A program made the position numbers and the translations under genes. A DNA stretch of 64,000 nucleotides from JANNYA01 sp043754435. GTDB lineage: Bacteria; Pseudomonadota; Gammaproteobacteria; Xanthomonadales; SZUA-5. The notes beneath the pieces were generated by a model, which was given only the letters and a program-made list of their open reading frames with translations, was not told where the DNA came from and did no database searches. The stretch covers positions 1-64,000 of the forward strand of contig JAYUUS010000146.1 of assembly GCA_043754435.1 (NCBI GenBank), read 5' to 3'. This document shows, one piece after another, positions 53,219 through 60,199 of the stretch (position 1 is its first letter; every line of letters starts with the position of its first letter).

Positions 53219-53940
53219 GCGTGCTGGCCCAGCGCAATGCGCGCGCCCGGCACCAGAACCCGCCACCCACGTTCGGCAATTTTATGGGCCTCAACTTGAT
53301 TGTGCTGATGGTACAGATACATGCGTTGGCGCAGCGCGTTTGCATACTCGCGCTCCAAATCTTCAATCCCGGTATGCGATGGGTTTGCGGTGAACGTGCA
53401 GTCGTGAAACAGGGTTTCATTGCCCGCGCCAAAATGCGCAAACACTTCCGGCACCGGTCGGGTGTCGCCGCTGTAGACAAATTGCCCGGCCAGCGCCAAG
53501 CCAAACGCACTATTCGGCGCGTGGTGGCGCACTGGAAACACTGAAAAAACTAAGCCGTCGTGGAAAAACGTGTTGCTGACCGGGATCAACTGAAACGCAT
53601 CCCAAAAGTTTTTGCCGCCTTCGGCTAAGCCGGGAAACTCGGCTAGACGCGCGTGCAGCATCGGCACTAGACTGACTGGCGCATACAGCTTGATTTGCGT
53701 CGGCTTGAAAGTGGCTTGATAGAAAAACGTCTCTAAACCGCCAATATGATCCAGATGTGCGTGCGTCAGGAAAATTGCGCCCGGTAATTCTCCATACGCG
53801 GCCCGGTAGCGGTCGGGCGTGCTGGGGCCGCAGTCGAGCAACAGCAACGGACGCGTGTGCCGCTCCAATACCGCGCTGGCGGAGCCTAACTCCATAGAGC
53901 TGGCACTGCCCGTGCCTAAAAAGTGCATCGCAAAACTCAT
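53215..53940 (-). CDS. MBL-fold metallohydrolase (RNase Z-like)
   Basis: A 241-aa metallo-beta-lactamase-fold enzyme. The metal site shows THAHLDHIGG, FPVRHHAP, YSGDTRP and a C-terminal His in MYLYHQHNQ; the N-terminal FLGTGSASS resembles the RNase Z group. The substrate is unknown. It starts 8 nt after kdkA and overlaps moaA, so it is transcribed between LPS and Moco genes without obvious functional link. Confidence 0.88.
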   Translation of the reverse strand: MSFAMHFLGTGSASSMELGSASAVLERHTRPLLLLDCGPSTPDRYRAAYGELPGAIFLTHAHLDHIGGLETFFYQATFKPTQIKLYAPVSLVPMLHARLAEFPGLAEGGKNFWDAFQLIPVSNTFFHDGLVFSVFPVRHHAPNSAFGLALAGQFVYSGDTRPVPEVFAHFGAGNETLFHDCTFTANPSHTGIEDLEREYANALRQRMYLYHQHNQVEAHKIAERGWRVLVPGARIALGQHA

Positions 53941-53948
53941 TATTAAAC

Positions 53949-54707
53949 CTATACGCCTTGATACGCGGCCAGCAGCGCAGGCCAGAGCTTATTGGAAAAA
54001 TCGGCGCGCGCGGCAAAGCCTAATTTGGTTAGCGAGCGCAGCAAGCGCGCCAAGTTTGCCTGCTGCCACACCCGCTTAGGCTTGCGCAACAGACAGCGAT
54101 CAAAATCTATTAACGCTGGGCCAGCATCGGTCAACAAAATATTGTGGGCGTTTAAATCCGCGTGCCAAAGTGCAGCACCGTTGATATTCGCCCCGTGAAA
54201 GCGCTGCAACATGTGCCCAATGGCGTGAAAATCCGCAACAGTCGCCGTCTGCACATGCGCCGAAAGTGGATTTGCCCCAGGCAACCACGCAGTCAAAATA
54301 TCGGCGCGATAGCTCAAGCCTGAGCGCACAAAGCGCGCCGCCAGCGGTGCGGGTACGGGCAAATTGTGGCTGTGCAAAGTCGCCAGTAAGCGCAGCTCTC
54401 TAAAACAGCGCGTCGCTTGCGCGCCAATAAACACGTAACGATCTTGCCAAAGCGCGCCGGTCATGCCGCCCCGACGATAGTGCCGCAGCGCGCCGACACC
54501 GAAAGAACCCAGCACTTGAAACGCTTGTCCACGGCCATCACGCAGCGCTTTTGCACTACTGCCGTAGCTGCTGGGGTCAAAAAGCTGCGCCAATGGCTCC
54601 GCCACGCGGGCGCGATCCACTAATGCCCAGCCGCGCTCAATGCGTTCAAGCACAAGCGCAGTGTCGGCGACTTTCAACAGTGTGGCAGGGTTGGATTTGG
54701 TTACCAT
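53949..54707 (-). CDS. kdkA: 3-deoxy-D-manno-octulosonic acid kinase
   Basis: Phosphorylates Kdo in the LPS inner core, a eukaryotic-kinase-like enzyme at the inner membrane. The catalytic loop is WHADLNAHNILLT and the metal-binding motif ALIDFDRC; YRRGGMTGALWQDRYVF is the glycine-rich N-terminal part. I chose ATG 54707; a TTG six codons earlier (54725) is possible. About 252 aa, normal. It is divergent from the toxin-antitoxin-chaperone operon, 90 nt away, and heads the MBL-moa run. Confidence 0.88.
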   Translation of the reverse strand: MVTKSNPATLLKVADTALVLERIERGWALVDRARVAEPLAQLFDPSSYGSSAKALRDGRGQAFQVLGSFGVGALRHYRRGGMTGALWQDRYVFIGAQATRCFRELRLLATLHSHNLPVPAPLAARFVRSGLSYRADILTAWLPGANPLSAHVQTATVADFHAIGHMLQRFHGANINGAALWHADLNAHNILLTDAGPALIDFDRCLLRKPKRVWQQANLARLLRSLTKLGFAARADFSNKLWPALLAAYQGV

Positions 54708-54741
54708 GCGGCGAAGTTTATCCAATTTCCAGTTAGCCGCG

Positions 54742-54758
54742 CTTTAGATGATCTAAAG
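54742..54758. promoter_or_regulatory. 17-nt palindrome in the kdkA / mqsR divergent region
   Basis: CTTTAGAT and ATCTAAAG flank a single G: a perfect 8-bp inverted repeat. It lies in the short region between the divergent kdkA and mqsR genes, where both promoters must be. It may be a regulator site; no T-run supports a terminator. Confidence 0.45.
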
Positions 54759-54779
54759 TAAGGGAAGATGAAGATAATT

Positions 54780-54792
54780 AACCACCATGGTT
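54780..54792. promoter_or_regulatory. Candidate MqsA operator
   Basis: AACC-ACCAT-GGTT lies 6 nt before the mqsR start codon. In E. coli the MqsA antitoxin binds AACC-N5-GGTT palindromes in its own promoter; spacing and half-sites agree here. Autorepression of the operon by the antitoxin is the likely meaning. Confidence 0.6.
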
Positions 54793-54797
54793 GAAAA

Positions 54798-55121
54798 GTG
54801 TCCCATATAAGCCCATTCTATCCGATAGACGAAGTTCGCGCGGCAGCGGCAGCAGGTCGGCTCATCGCTGAGTCTGGGGCTGATACGCACTCACGCGAAT
54901 TGGGTTACAGCAGGGAAGCTGTGCTCAAGGTTCTTAAAAATTTGGACATCAAACAGTTTCACAAGACATACCTTTATCCGCAGCGCAATTTTCCGCTTGA
55001 TTCGTACAAGCTGAAAGCCCTGTCCGACACCAAGCAATTCGATGACCTCTACATCAAATTTGCATTGCGGGGCGAAGGTAGGTCACGAATTCTCTTGGTG
55101 TCCTTTCATTTGAATAGGTAG
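54798..55121 (+). CDS. mqsR: MqsR family mRNA interferase toxin
   Basis: Toxin of a type II system; MqsR cuts mRNA independently of the ribosome, mainly at GCU. The 107-aa product has the family layout: a helical N-terminus (IDEVRAAAAAGRLIAESGAD), KNLDIKQFHKTYLYPQ, and a C-terminal sheet (DSYKLKALSD, DDLYIKFALR, RILLVSFHLNR) parallel to E. coli MqsR with its terminal VLIVSF. The start is GTG. It precedes the antitoxin (15 nt), the normal toxin-first order for mqsRA. Confidence 0.85.
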   Translation: MSHISPFYPIDEVRAAAAAGRLIAESGADTHSRELGYSREAVLKVLKNLDIKQFHKTYLYPQRNFPLDSYKLKALSDTKQFDDLYIKFALRGEGRSRILLVSFHLNR

Positions 55122-55136
55122 TTGGAAGAAGCCACC

Positions 55137-55664
55137 ATGAAGTGCCTGATTTGCGAGACTGGAAATTTGACCGCTGCAAGCCGTACCGAACCGTTGCGGT
55201 ACAAAAACCGGGTGTTGCATGTGCACGGGTATTTGGTGTCGAACTGCGATGCTTGCGGAGCAAGCTTGGTGTTGACAGCGCAAATGAAAGTCAATCAACG
55301 CCTGATGGCCGACGCTGAACGCCGTGCCGATGGGCTGCTGACGAGTAATGAGATCAAAAAAGTACGCGAGTTGCTGAACTTGAACCGAGGTCAAGCGTCC
55401 AAGGTGTTTGGTGGGGGTCCCAATGCTTTTAGCAAGTACGAGCGGGGCGAAATCCATCCTTCCGAGGCAGTGAATAAGCTTATGGTTTTAGTGCGGGACG
55501 TACCCGAAGCCCGTAAAAAACTTCTACAAACAGCAGGCTTTGCTGTTTCCCAATGGGTTGATGACAAAATCGGGGTGCCCATTGAACAAGTAGGATCAAC
55601 CGATTGGCTCAATGCTTTGACGCAGGGGCAGCCCTCGACACGAGCAAGCTATGAAGTCCAATAA
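55137..55664 (+). CDS. mqsA: MqsA family antitoxin with C-terminal extension
   Basis: Antitoxin and repressor of the module. The N-terminal zinc domain has two CxxC pairs (MKCLICETG, NCDACGASL), as in E. coli MqsA. The C-terminal helix-turn-helix has IKKVRELLNLNRGQASKVFG and GGPNAFSKYERGEIHPSEA, closely matching the DNA-contact region of MqsA. E. coli MqsA (131 aa) ends near the equivalent of VRDVPEARKKL; here about 45 more residues follow (GFAVSQWVDDKIGVPIEQV onward). In chaperone-dependent systems such an extension makes folding depend on a SecB-like partner. I chose ATG 55137, with GGAAGAAG upstream. The SecB-like gene overlaps its end by 14 nt. Confidence 0.9.
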   Translation: MKCLICETGNLTAASRTEPLRYKNRVLHVHGYLVSNCDACGASLVLTAQMKVNQRLMADAERRADGLLTSNEIKKVRELLNLNRGQASKVFGGGPNAFSKYERGEIHPSEAVNKLMVLVRDVPEARKKLLQTAGFAVSQWVDDKIGVPIEQVGSTDWLNALTQGQPSTRASYEVQ

Positions 55665-56103
55665 AGCGGTTGCCGCAGAAGTCCGTAACCAAATCGAGCT
55701 ACAAGATATTGTCTTACTAGACGCACATTCCCAACAAAGCTTCGAAGCGCAGGCCCCACTGGTGCAGCAATCACGCCATTGGGTTGATTCGGCCTTGGTC
55801 GATGTAGACGGTAAAAAGTGCGTCCAGGCGGTAGTGGACTTAGGTGTTCGATTAGTGGATGCCAAGAACGTCTTGCGTTGTGAAGTTGCTGCACGGTTTT
55901 TATTGAGCTATCAGTGCAAACAGGGCTTGAGCAAGGAGCAACTAGAAGCGCTCAGCGATAATTTTGTGCACAACGCTTGGCCGTTTTGGCGCCAACATGT
56001 GTTTGATTTGGTGCAGCGAAGCCGACTCCCACGCATTGAAGTTCCTCTATTCGGCGGCCTACGTAAGAAGATCGCGGCGGCGGCAAGGACGCAAAAAAAA
56101 TGA
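55651..56103 (+). CDS. SecB-like chaperone of a toxin-antitoxin-chaperone system
   Basis: A 150-aa SecB-fold protein. Characteristic are the N-terminal strand region (NQIELQDIVLLDAHSQQSFE), VQAVVDLGVRLV, and the C-terminal helix FVHNAWPFWRQHVFDLVQRS followed by RLPRIEVPLF, the segment that in SecB ends in the P-L/I-x-LP signature. It overlaps mqsA by 14 nt, so the three genes form one operon of the TAC type (as in mycobacterial HigBA-SecB and the MqsRA-SecB modules known from other bacteria). The likely role is to fold and protect the antitoxin rather than serve general export; a housekeeping secB would be elsewhere. The C-terminus (RKKIAAAARTQKK) is basic, unlike housekeeping SecB. Confidence 0.8.
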   Translation: MKSNKAVAAEVRNQIELQDIVLLDAHSQQSFEAQAPLVQQSRHWVDSALVDVDGKKCVQAVVDLGVRLVDAKNVLRCEVAARFLLSYQCKQGLSKEQLEALSDNFVHNAWPFWRQHVFDLVQRSRLPRIEVPLFGGLRKKIAAAARTQKK

Positions 56104-56176
56104 TTTATAGACCGTTATCGCACTATTTTTGCCGTCGTTCGGCAAGGCTAGTTAGCGTTACTCAGGGCGAGTCTAA

Positions 56177-57232
56177 ATGAATGTGTGCATTTTTCGTCTT
56201 TCTGCGCTGGGCGACGCGACCCATGTGTTAGCGCTGATTGATGCCATACAACGCGACCCAGTCAGCCAACATTGGCGCTTAATCTGGGTACTTGGGCCGG
56301 GTGAAGCCAAGCTTGTGGCAGGTTTGCCGGGTGTGGAGTTGGTCGTCTATAACAAGCGCAGCGGTCTAAAAGGCGCGTGGGAGTTGCGTAAAAGAGTGTT
56401 ACGGCTGCTCAATGGCGGTGCATTTGATGTGCTGTTACAGCTACAGCTCGCGCTGCGGGCGAATTTGATTTCCAGGCTAATTCCGGCCAAACGCCGGATT
56501 GGTTTTGATGTAGCGCGCAGCAAAGAGCTACACAGTCTCGTTATCAACGAACGCATCGCCAGCGATGCTGGCCCACACGTATTGGACGCGATGCTGGGTT
56601 TTTTGACGCCGCTGGGCATTGCGCGCCCGGCGCAGCTGCATTGGCCGCTGGTGATTCCAGCGGATGCCCACGCATTCGCCGAAACCCATCTGCCAGCAGG
56701 CCAGCGGTATTTAGTGCTCAGCCCGTGCTCCTCACACGCGTTGCGCAATTGGCTACCAGAACGCTATGCCGCTGTCGCCAATTTTGCCTCGGAAAAATTA
56801 GGCTTGACACCAGTTTTGGTCGGCGGCAAAAGTGCCATAGAAGTCGCAATGGCGGCCGCGATTCGTGCGCCGTTACGTGTGCCATACATTGATTTGGTTG
56901 GCAAAGACACGCTCAAACAGTTGCTAGCGGTGCTGGCGCGCGCTACGGTGGTGTTGAGCCCCGATTCTGGCCCCGCACATATGGCACAAGCTTTGGGCAC
57001 GCCGGTTGTGGGCCTCTACGCCGCCACCGACGCCAAGCGCAGCGGCCCGTATCGCGCACAGCATTTATGCACCCAGCACTATGCCCATGCAGCACAGCAA
57101 TTCTTAGGCAAACCGGCAGAAAATTTGCGCTGGGGCCAAAAAATCGAGCGCGAGGGCGTAATGGCTTTGATTACCGTGGACGAAGTTTGTTTGCTGCTGG
57201 AGCGTGCAGCGTCAGGAAATCGCCTGAGTTAG
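56177..57232 (+). CDS. Glycosyltransferase family 9 (heptosyltransferase-like)
   Basis: A 351-aa GT-B enzyme of the LPS heptosyltransferase group. It begins MNVCIFRLSALGDATHVLAL, and the C-terminal donor site shows VVLSPDSGPAHMAQALGTPVVGLYA with the conserved DSGPxH. Which heptose it adds is not clear. kdkA, acting on the same LPS core, lies on the other side of the TAC operon. The last ~30 nt of the gene occur a second time at 57506-57542, and its end overlaps the convergent antitoxin gene. Confidence 0.9.
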   Translation: MNVCIFRLSALGDATHVLALIDAIQRDPVSQHWRLIWVLGPGEAKLVAGLPGVELVVYNKRSGLKGAWELRKRVLRLLNGGAFDVLLQLQLALRANLISRLIPAKRRIGFDVARSKELHSLVINERIASDAGPHVLDAMLGFLTPLGIARPAQLHWPLVIPADAHAFAETHLPAGQRYLVLSPCSSHALRNWLPERYAAVANFASEKLGLTPVLVGGKSAIEVAMAAAIRAPLRVPYIDLVGKDTLKQLLAVLARATVVLSPDSGPAHMAQALGTPVVGLYAATDAKRSGPYRAQHLCTQHYAHAAQQFLGKPAENLRWGQKIEREGVMALITVDEVCLLLERAASGNRLS

Positions 57233-57455
57233 GGCGTGGCATGTGGGTCGCAAGTGAATCTGCAATTTGCTGCATCAAGCTTTTATTTTGTAGCACATGC
57301 AGCGTTTCCTGCTCTCGCTCCCAATCATCGGCACTGACCACTACAAATGCCTCGCCCGCACGGCGGGTTACTTTTATCGGCGTGTGATTGCTAACGACCT
57401 GTTCTACGTAGGTTTTTAGCTTGTCTCTGAATTGGTTGACGCTGACGGTTTCCAT
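57171..57455 (-). CDS. Orphan Phd/YefM family antitoxin
   Basis: A 94-aa antitoxin of the Phd/YefM family: METVSVNQFRDKLKTYVEQV, PIKVTRRAGEAFVVVSADDW and LQNKSLMQQIADSLATH are typical. The last ~25 residues (PRPNSGDFLTLHAPA onward) do not look like the family end, because the frame runs through the 37-nt repeat and into the end of the glycosyltransferase gene on the other strand. The native 3' end seems lost. No YoeB/Doc-like toxin gene lies downstream. I chose ATG 57455; the frame is open to 57488. Confidence 0.85.
   Translation of the reverse strand: METVSVNQFRDKLKTYVEQVVSNHTPIKVTRRAGEAFVVVSADDWEREQETLHVLQNKSLMQQIADSLATHMPRPNSGDFLTLHAPAANKLRPR
57203..57239. repeat. 37-nt direct repeat, copy A
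   Basis: This copy begins CGTGCAGCGTCAGGAAATCG and spans the last codons of the glycosyltransferase gene. Copy B (57506-57542) matches with 2 differences. Together they bracket the YefM-type antitoxin gene. Inside, TCAGG and CCTGA form a small inverted repeat. Confidence 0.9.
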
Positions 57456-57505
57456 AATGATTGCCAAATGTACGGGGTTTCCGTACAAATTAGCATAGCG
57501 ATGAA

Positions 57506-57542
57506 CGTGCAGCGTCAGGGAATCGCCTGAGTTAGTGCGTGG
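57506..57542. repeat. 37-nt direct repeat, copy B
   Basis: This copy begins CGTGCAGCGTCAGGGAATCG, 303 bp from copy A, upstream of the YefM-type antitoxin start. It matches copy A at 35 of 37 positions. Confidence 0.9.
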
Positions 57543-57593
57543 TTTGCGCTAGCTGGCGTGGCAAACTGGGGTTCGCTTTCCTTGGAGATTTAT

Positions 57594-57698
57594 GTGGCAG
57601 TCCTGACATCAACGTTTGAACGCCTAAGGCATGAAAAGTGCATTGTTGATTTGTTTAGGGATCACCTTTCAGATGAATCTTTGCCAGGAATAGCATGA
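57594..57698 (+). CDS. Possible small gene, 34 aa
   Basis: A short frame with GTG start (VAVLTSTFERLRHEKCIVDL and 14 further residues) preceded by GGAG at 6-7 nt. Its stop overlaps the next start as ATGA, the arrangement used by coupled genes. No family is recognised. It might be the remains of a longer gene whose upstream part was lost at the repeat copy B junction, or an artefact; the overlap is the main support. Confidence 0.35.
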   Translation: MAVLTSTFERLRHEKCIVDLFRDHLSDESLPGIA

Positions 57699-58114
57699 CA
57701 GGCTCTCGTCATTTCCTGCTGCGAAGTTCCGAGACTTCAGACTGGATTGAGTTCACGTCACTCGATGAGCTCTCAGACTGGTCTTTCGACATACGGGCTT
57801 TCTTTCGGGGCTACGCCGTAAAAGAAACGTCAGTGACGCTGGGAGACTTATCAATCTTCGCCAACGATTTGGTTACCTTCGAACGCACAAGAAAGGGCAA
57901 AGCATGTATTGCAGGAACCTACGACTTTGAATTTGCTGTGGAGGCCTTCGAGCGCCGGGGCAGTGCGCTGGTGACTTTTTCCTTAACTAATCTCCTGCAC
58001 CTTCCCAACAACAAGTACGGGCGGTGCCTTCTAGAGGCCGCATTTGTCGTCAATGGCGAGTACGTTGCAAGTATGTGTCGGGGCTTGGCAGCGCTGGCGG
58101 CTCCAATTAATTAA
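57695..58114 (+). CDS. Hypothetical protein, 139 aa
   Basis: No family recognised. The product is soluble, with a mixed alpha/beta look and many aromatic residues (HFLLRSSETSDWIEFTSLDE, FFRGYAVKETSVTLGDLSIF, YDFEFAVEAFERRGSALVTF). It has neither signal peptide nor membrane helix. It starts at an ATGA overlap with the small frame before it and ends 6 nt before the histidine kinase gene. Composition is less G/C-biased than the kinase gene. Size and context next to toxin-antitoxin remnants would fit an immunity-type or accessory protein, which is speculation. Confidence 0.65.
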   Translation: MTGSRHFLLRSSETSDWIEFTSLDELSDWSFDIRAFFRGYAVKETSVTLGDLSIFANDLVTFERTRKGKACIAGTYDFEFAVEAFERRGSALVTFSLTNLLHLPNNKYGRCLLEAAFVVNGEYVASMCRGLAALAAPIN

Positions 58115-58120
58115 GCCTCC

Positions 58121-60163
58121 ATGCGACTTCGACTCAAACTCCTCCTAATAGCGCTCGTCGCTGCGGTTTTCCCCATTGGCGGTTTGCGTTTTGTTTCGCA
58201 AATGGAAGATACGCTGCGGCAAGGCGAAGAAAGCGCACTGTTTGCGCAAGCGCAGGCTCTGGCACGCGCTTGCGCTGCCCTAGATAGCGAACTTTTAGCC
58301 AGCGCGGGTGCGCCGGGGCGTATCTATGCGCAAGCGATTGATTTTGAGCTGAGCATTGATGGCTATGTGGAAGACTGGGCGCGCCTAGTCGCGGAGCCGC
58401 AGCGTTTTGGCACGAAATCACGTCTGCCGGTGGATTTCTTAGCCGCACGCAGCAAAGGCGCGCTGTATTTATGGTTTTCTATTGGCGATTTGACACCGGT
58501 TTGGTTGGATGCGTTTACCGCTTACCCGGAACGTACGGATCATTTGATGATTGATTTGGATGGTGCCAGCTATCGCATCGCGTGCTCGGGCAGCGGCTTA
58601 ACGCCGGTCTTGGCGCTCAAGTCATCCAGCCCGCCAATCCCTGCGGCGGCCTGTCAAAAACGTCAGCGGGGCTACAATATTGAGCTGCGCATTCCCACGC
58701 TCGCTAAACAAAATTCCTTGGGTTTTCGGGTGCTGGACTTTCCCGTGGCGGGCGCTGATTTACCGCAGGCAATGACCGGCACTTTGGACGCGGCGCAGGC
58801 GCTGGTGCGTTGGCCTATCGTTGCGGCAAGCTTAGATAGCGCCACGCTCGCCGCACTGTTGCCGCCGGGTGTGCGCTTGCGCATAATTTCGCCAGACCGC
58901 ATAGTGCTGCGAAAATCCGGCTCGCTAGACGCGCGTGACACGCTGACCGATTCCGAGCTGAGCTTCCGACGTTGGCTGCGCGCGTGGGTGTATCGCGCCT
59001 TGCTGGCACCTCCGCTGGCCGACCCCAATGAGTATCGCTTTGATGCGCTCAAGCTGGAAACGGCGGCGACTGATGCGGCTTTGCAAGGCAATCTTAGCGC
59101 CGTATGGCGGCCTGCTGGCTCGCGCGCCTCGGTGGTGCTCGCCGCTGCCGTGCCGCTGCGTGCTGACGCGCCCGCGAACGGTGCACTGATGCTGGAAAAA
59201 ACCTCCGATGCCCTGCTGATTTGGAGCAATCGCGCTTTGGGCGGCCTCATTTTTGGCGGCGTGCTCACCATGATTTTGGCGGCGGCGGTGCTATTTGGTT
59301 ACGCTGGCTGGCTGAGTTTTCGCATCCGCAAGCTGAAAACTGCCACCGAAAACGCGCTAACGCCGGAAGGCCTGCTGCGCGGCAATTTTCCCAAAAGCCG
59401 CACCGTAGACGAAGTCGGGGACTTATCCCGCAGCTTTGGCAAGCTTCTTGAACAGCTCGGTGAATACAACGACTACTTGCGCACCTTAGCCAGCAAGCTT
59501 AGCCATGAGCTGTCCACGCCGCTGGCGGTGGTGCGCTCAAGTTTGGAAAACCTGGAGCATGAAAATATTAGCGCGGGTGCCAGAACCTATGCCCAGCGCG
59601 CGCGCAGCGGGGCGGAACGGCTGGTGCAAATTTTGCGCGCGATGAGCGAAGCCACGCGGATGGAACGTGCGATTACCTCTGCCGAAGGCGAACGCTTCGA
59701 TTTGCGCGCCGTCATCACCGGCGCTACTGCGGCCTATCGGGATATCGCTGGCAGTCGACAGATTGTTTGCGAGGTGCCGAAAGAGCCAGTGCTACTGTTC
59801 GGCGCGCCTGAGTTGATCCATCAAGCCTTGGATAAGTTGGTCGATAACGCCCTAAGCTTCACGGCTGAAGGTGGTCAAATTACTATTGTGCTGCGCCACC
59901 TTGAGGGCGCAATCAATCTGGACGTCATTAATCCCGGCCCGCGCCTGCCGGAAAAAATGCGCGGTCGATTGTTTGATTCGCTGGTGTCCATGCGCGATGG
60001 CAAAGCCGGTAGCCCGCATTTGGGCCTAGGCCTCTACATTGTGCGGCTGATCGCCGAACTGCACAGCGGTTACGCCAAAGCGCAGGATTTGCCAGATGAC
60101 TCCGGCGTAGTGGTAACGCTGCATTTAGTGGGTATTCGGCAAGTGGGGGTAACGGCGCTTTGA
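58121..60163 (+). CDS. Membrane histidine kinase, dedicated-sortase-system type, orphan
   Basis: A 680-aa sensor kinase. Membrane helix 1 (LLLIALVAAVFPIGGLRFV) precedes a large periplasmic part (about 30-375) whose beginning resembles a CBM9-like fold (LSIDGYVEDWARL, YNIELRIPTLAKQ). Helix 2 (GLIFGGVLTMILAAAVLFGY) is followed by a HAMP-like linker, a HisKA domain with LASKLSHELSTPLAVVRSSL and an HATPase with DNALSFTAEGG and HLGLGLYIVRLIAELHSG. This layout matches the kinase of the proteobacterial dedicated sortase system, but neither sortase, target protein nor response regulator is adjacent. fumC converges 36 nt downstream. Confidence 0.85.
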   Translation: MRLRLKLLLIALVAAVFPIGGLRFVSQMEDTLRQGEESALFAQAQALARACAALDSELLASAGAPGRIYAQAIDFELSIDGYVEDWARLVAEPQRFGTKSRLPVDFLAARSKGALYLWFSIGDLTPVWLDAFTAYPERTDHLMIDLDGASYRIACSGSGLTPVLALKSSSPPIPAAACQKRQRGYNIELRIPTLAKQNSLGFRVLDFPVAGADLPQAMTGTLDAAQALVRWPIVAASLDSATLAALLPPGVRLRIISPDRIVLRKSGSLDARDTLTDSELSFRRWLRAWVYRALLAPPLADPNEYRFDALKLETAATDAALQGNLSAVWRPAGSRASVVLAAAVPLRADAPANGALMLEKTSDALLIWSNRALGGLIFGGVLTMILAAAVLFGYAGWLSFRIRKLKTATENALTPEGLLRGNFPKSRTVDEVGDLSRSFGKLLEQLGEYNDYLRTLASKLSHELSTPLAVVRSSLENLEHENISAGARTYAQRARSGAERLVQILRAMSEATRMERAITSAEGERFDLRAVITGATAAYRDIAGSRQIVCEVPKEPVLLFGAPELIHQALDKLVDNALSFTAEGGQITIVLRHLEGAINLDVINPGPRLPEKMRGRLFDSLVSMRDGKAGSPHLGLGLYIVRLIAELHSGYAKAQDLPDDSGVVVTLHLVGIRQVGVTAL

Positions 60164-60199
60164 GTGCGCCGTCAACGCAGCTGGGCAGGTTTGGGTAAA

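Noticed and set aside
56127..56150. Hairpin TTGCCG-CGGCAA after the SecB-like gene, considered as terminator
   Set aside because: The T-run precedes the stem on the plus strand, so it cannot act as a standard terminator in either direction.
57000..57170. Search for a YoeB/Doc-like toxin partner of the YefM-type antitoxin
   Set aside because: Only the glycosyltransferase gene is found downstream; no small toxin-like frame on either strand.
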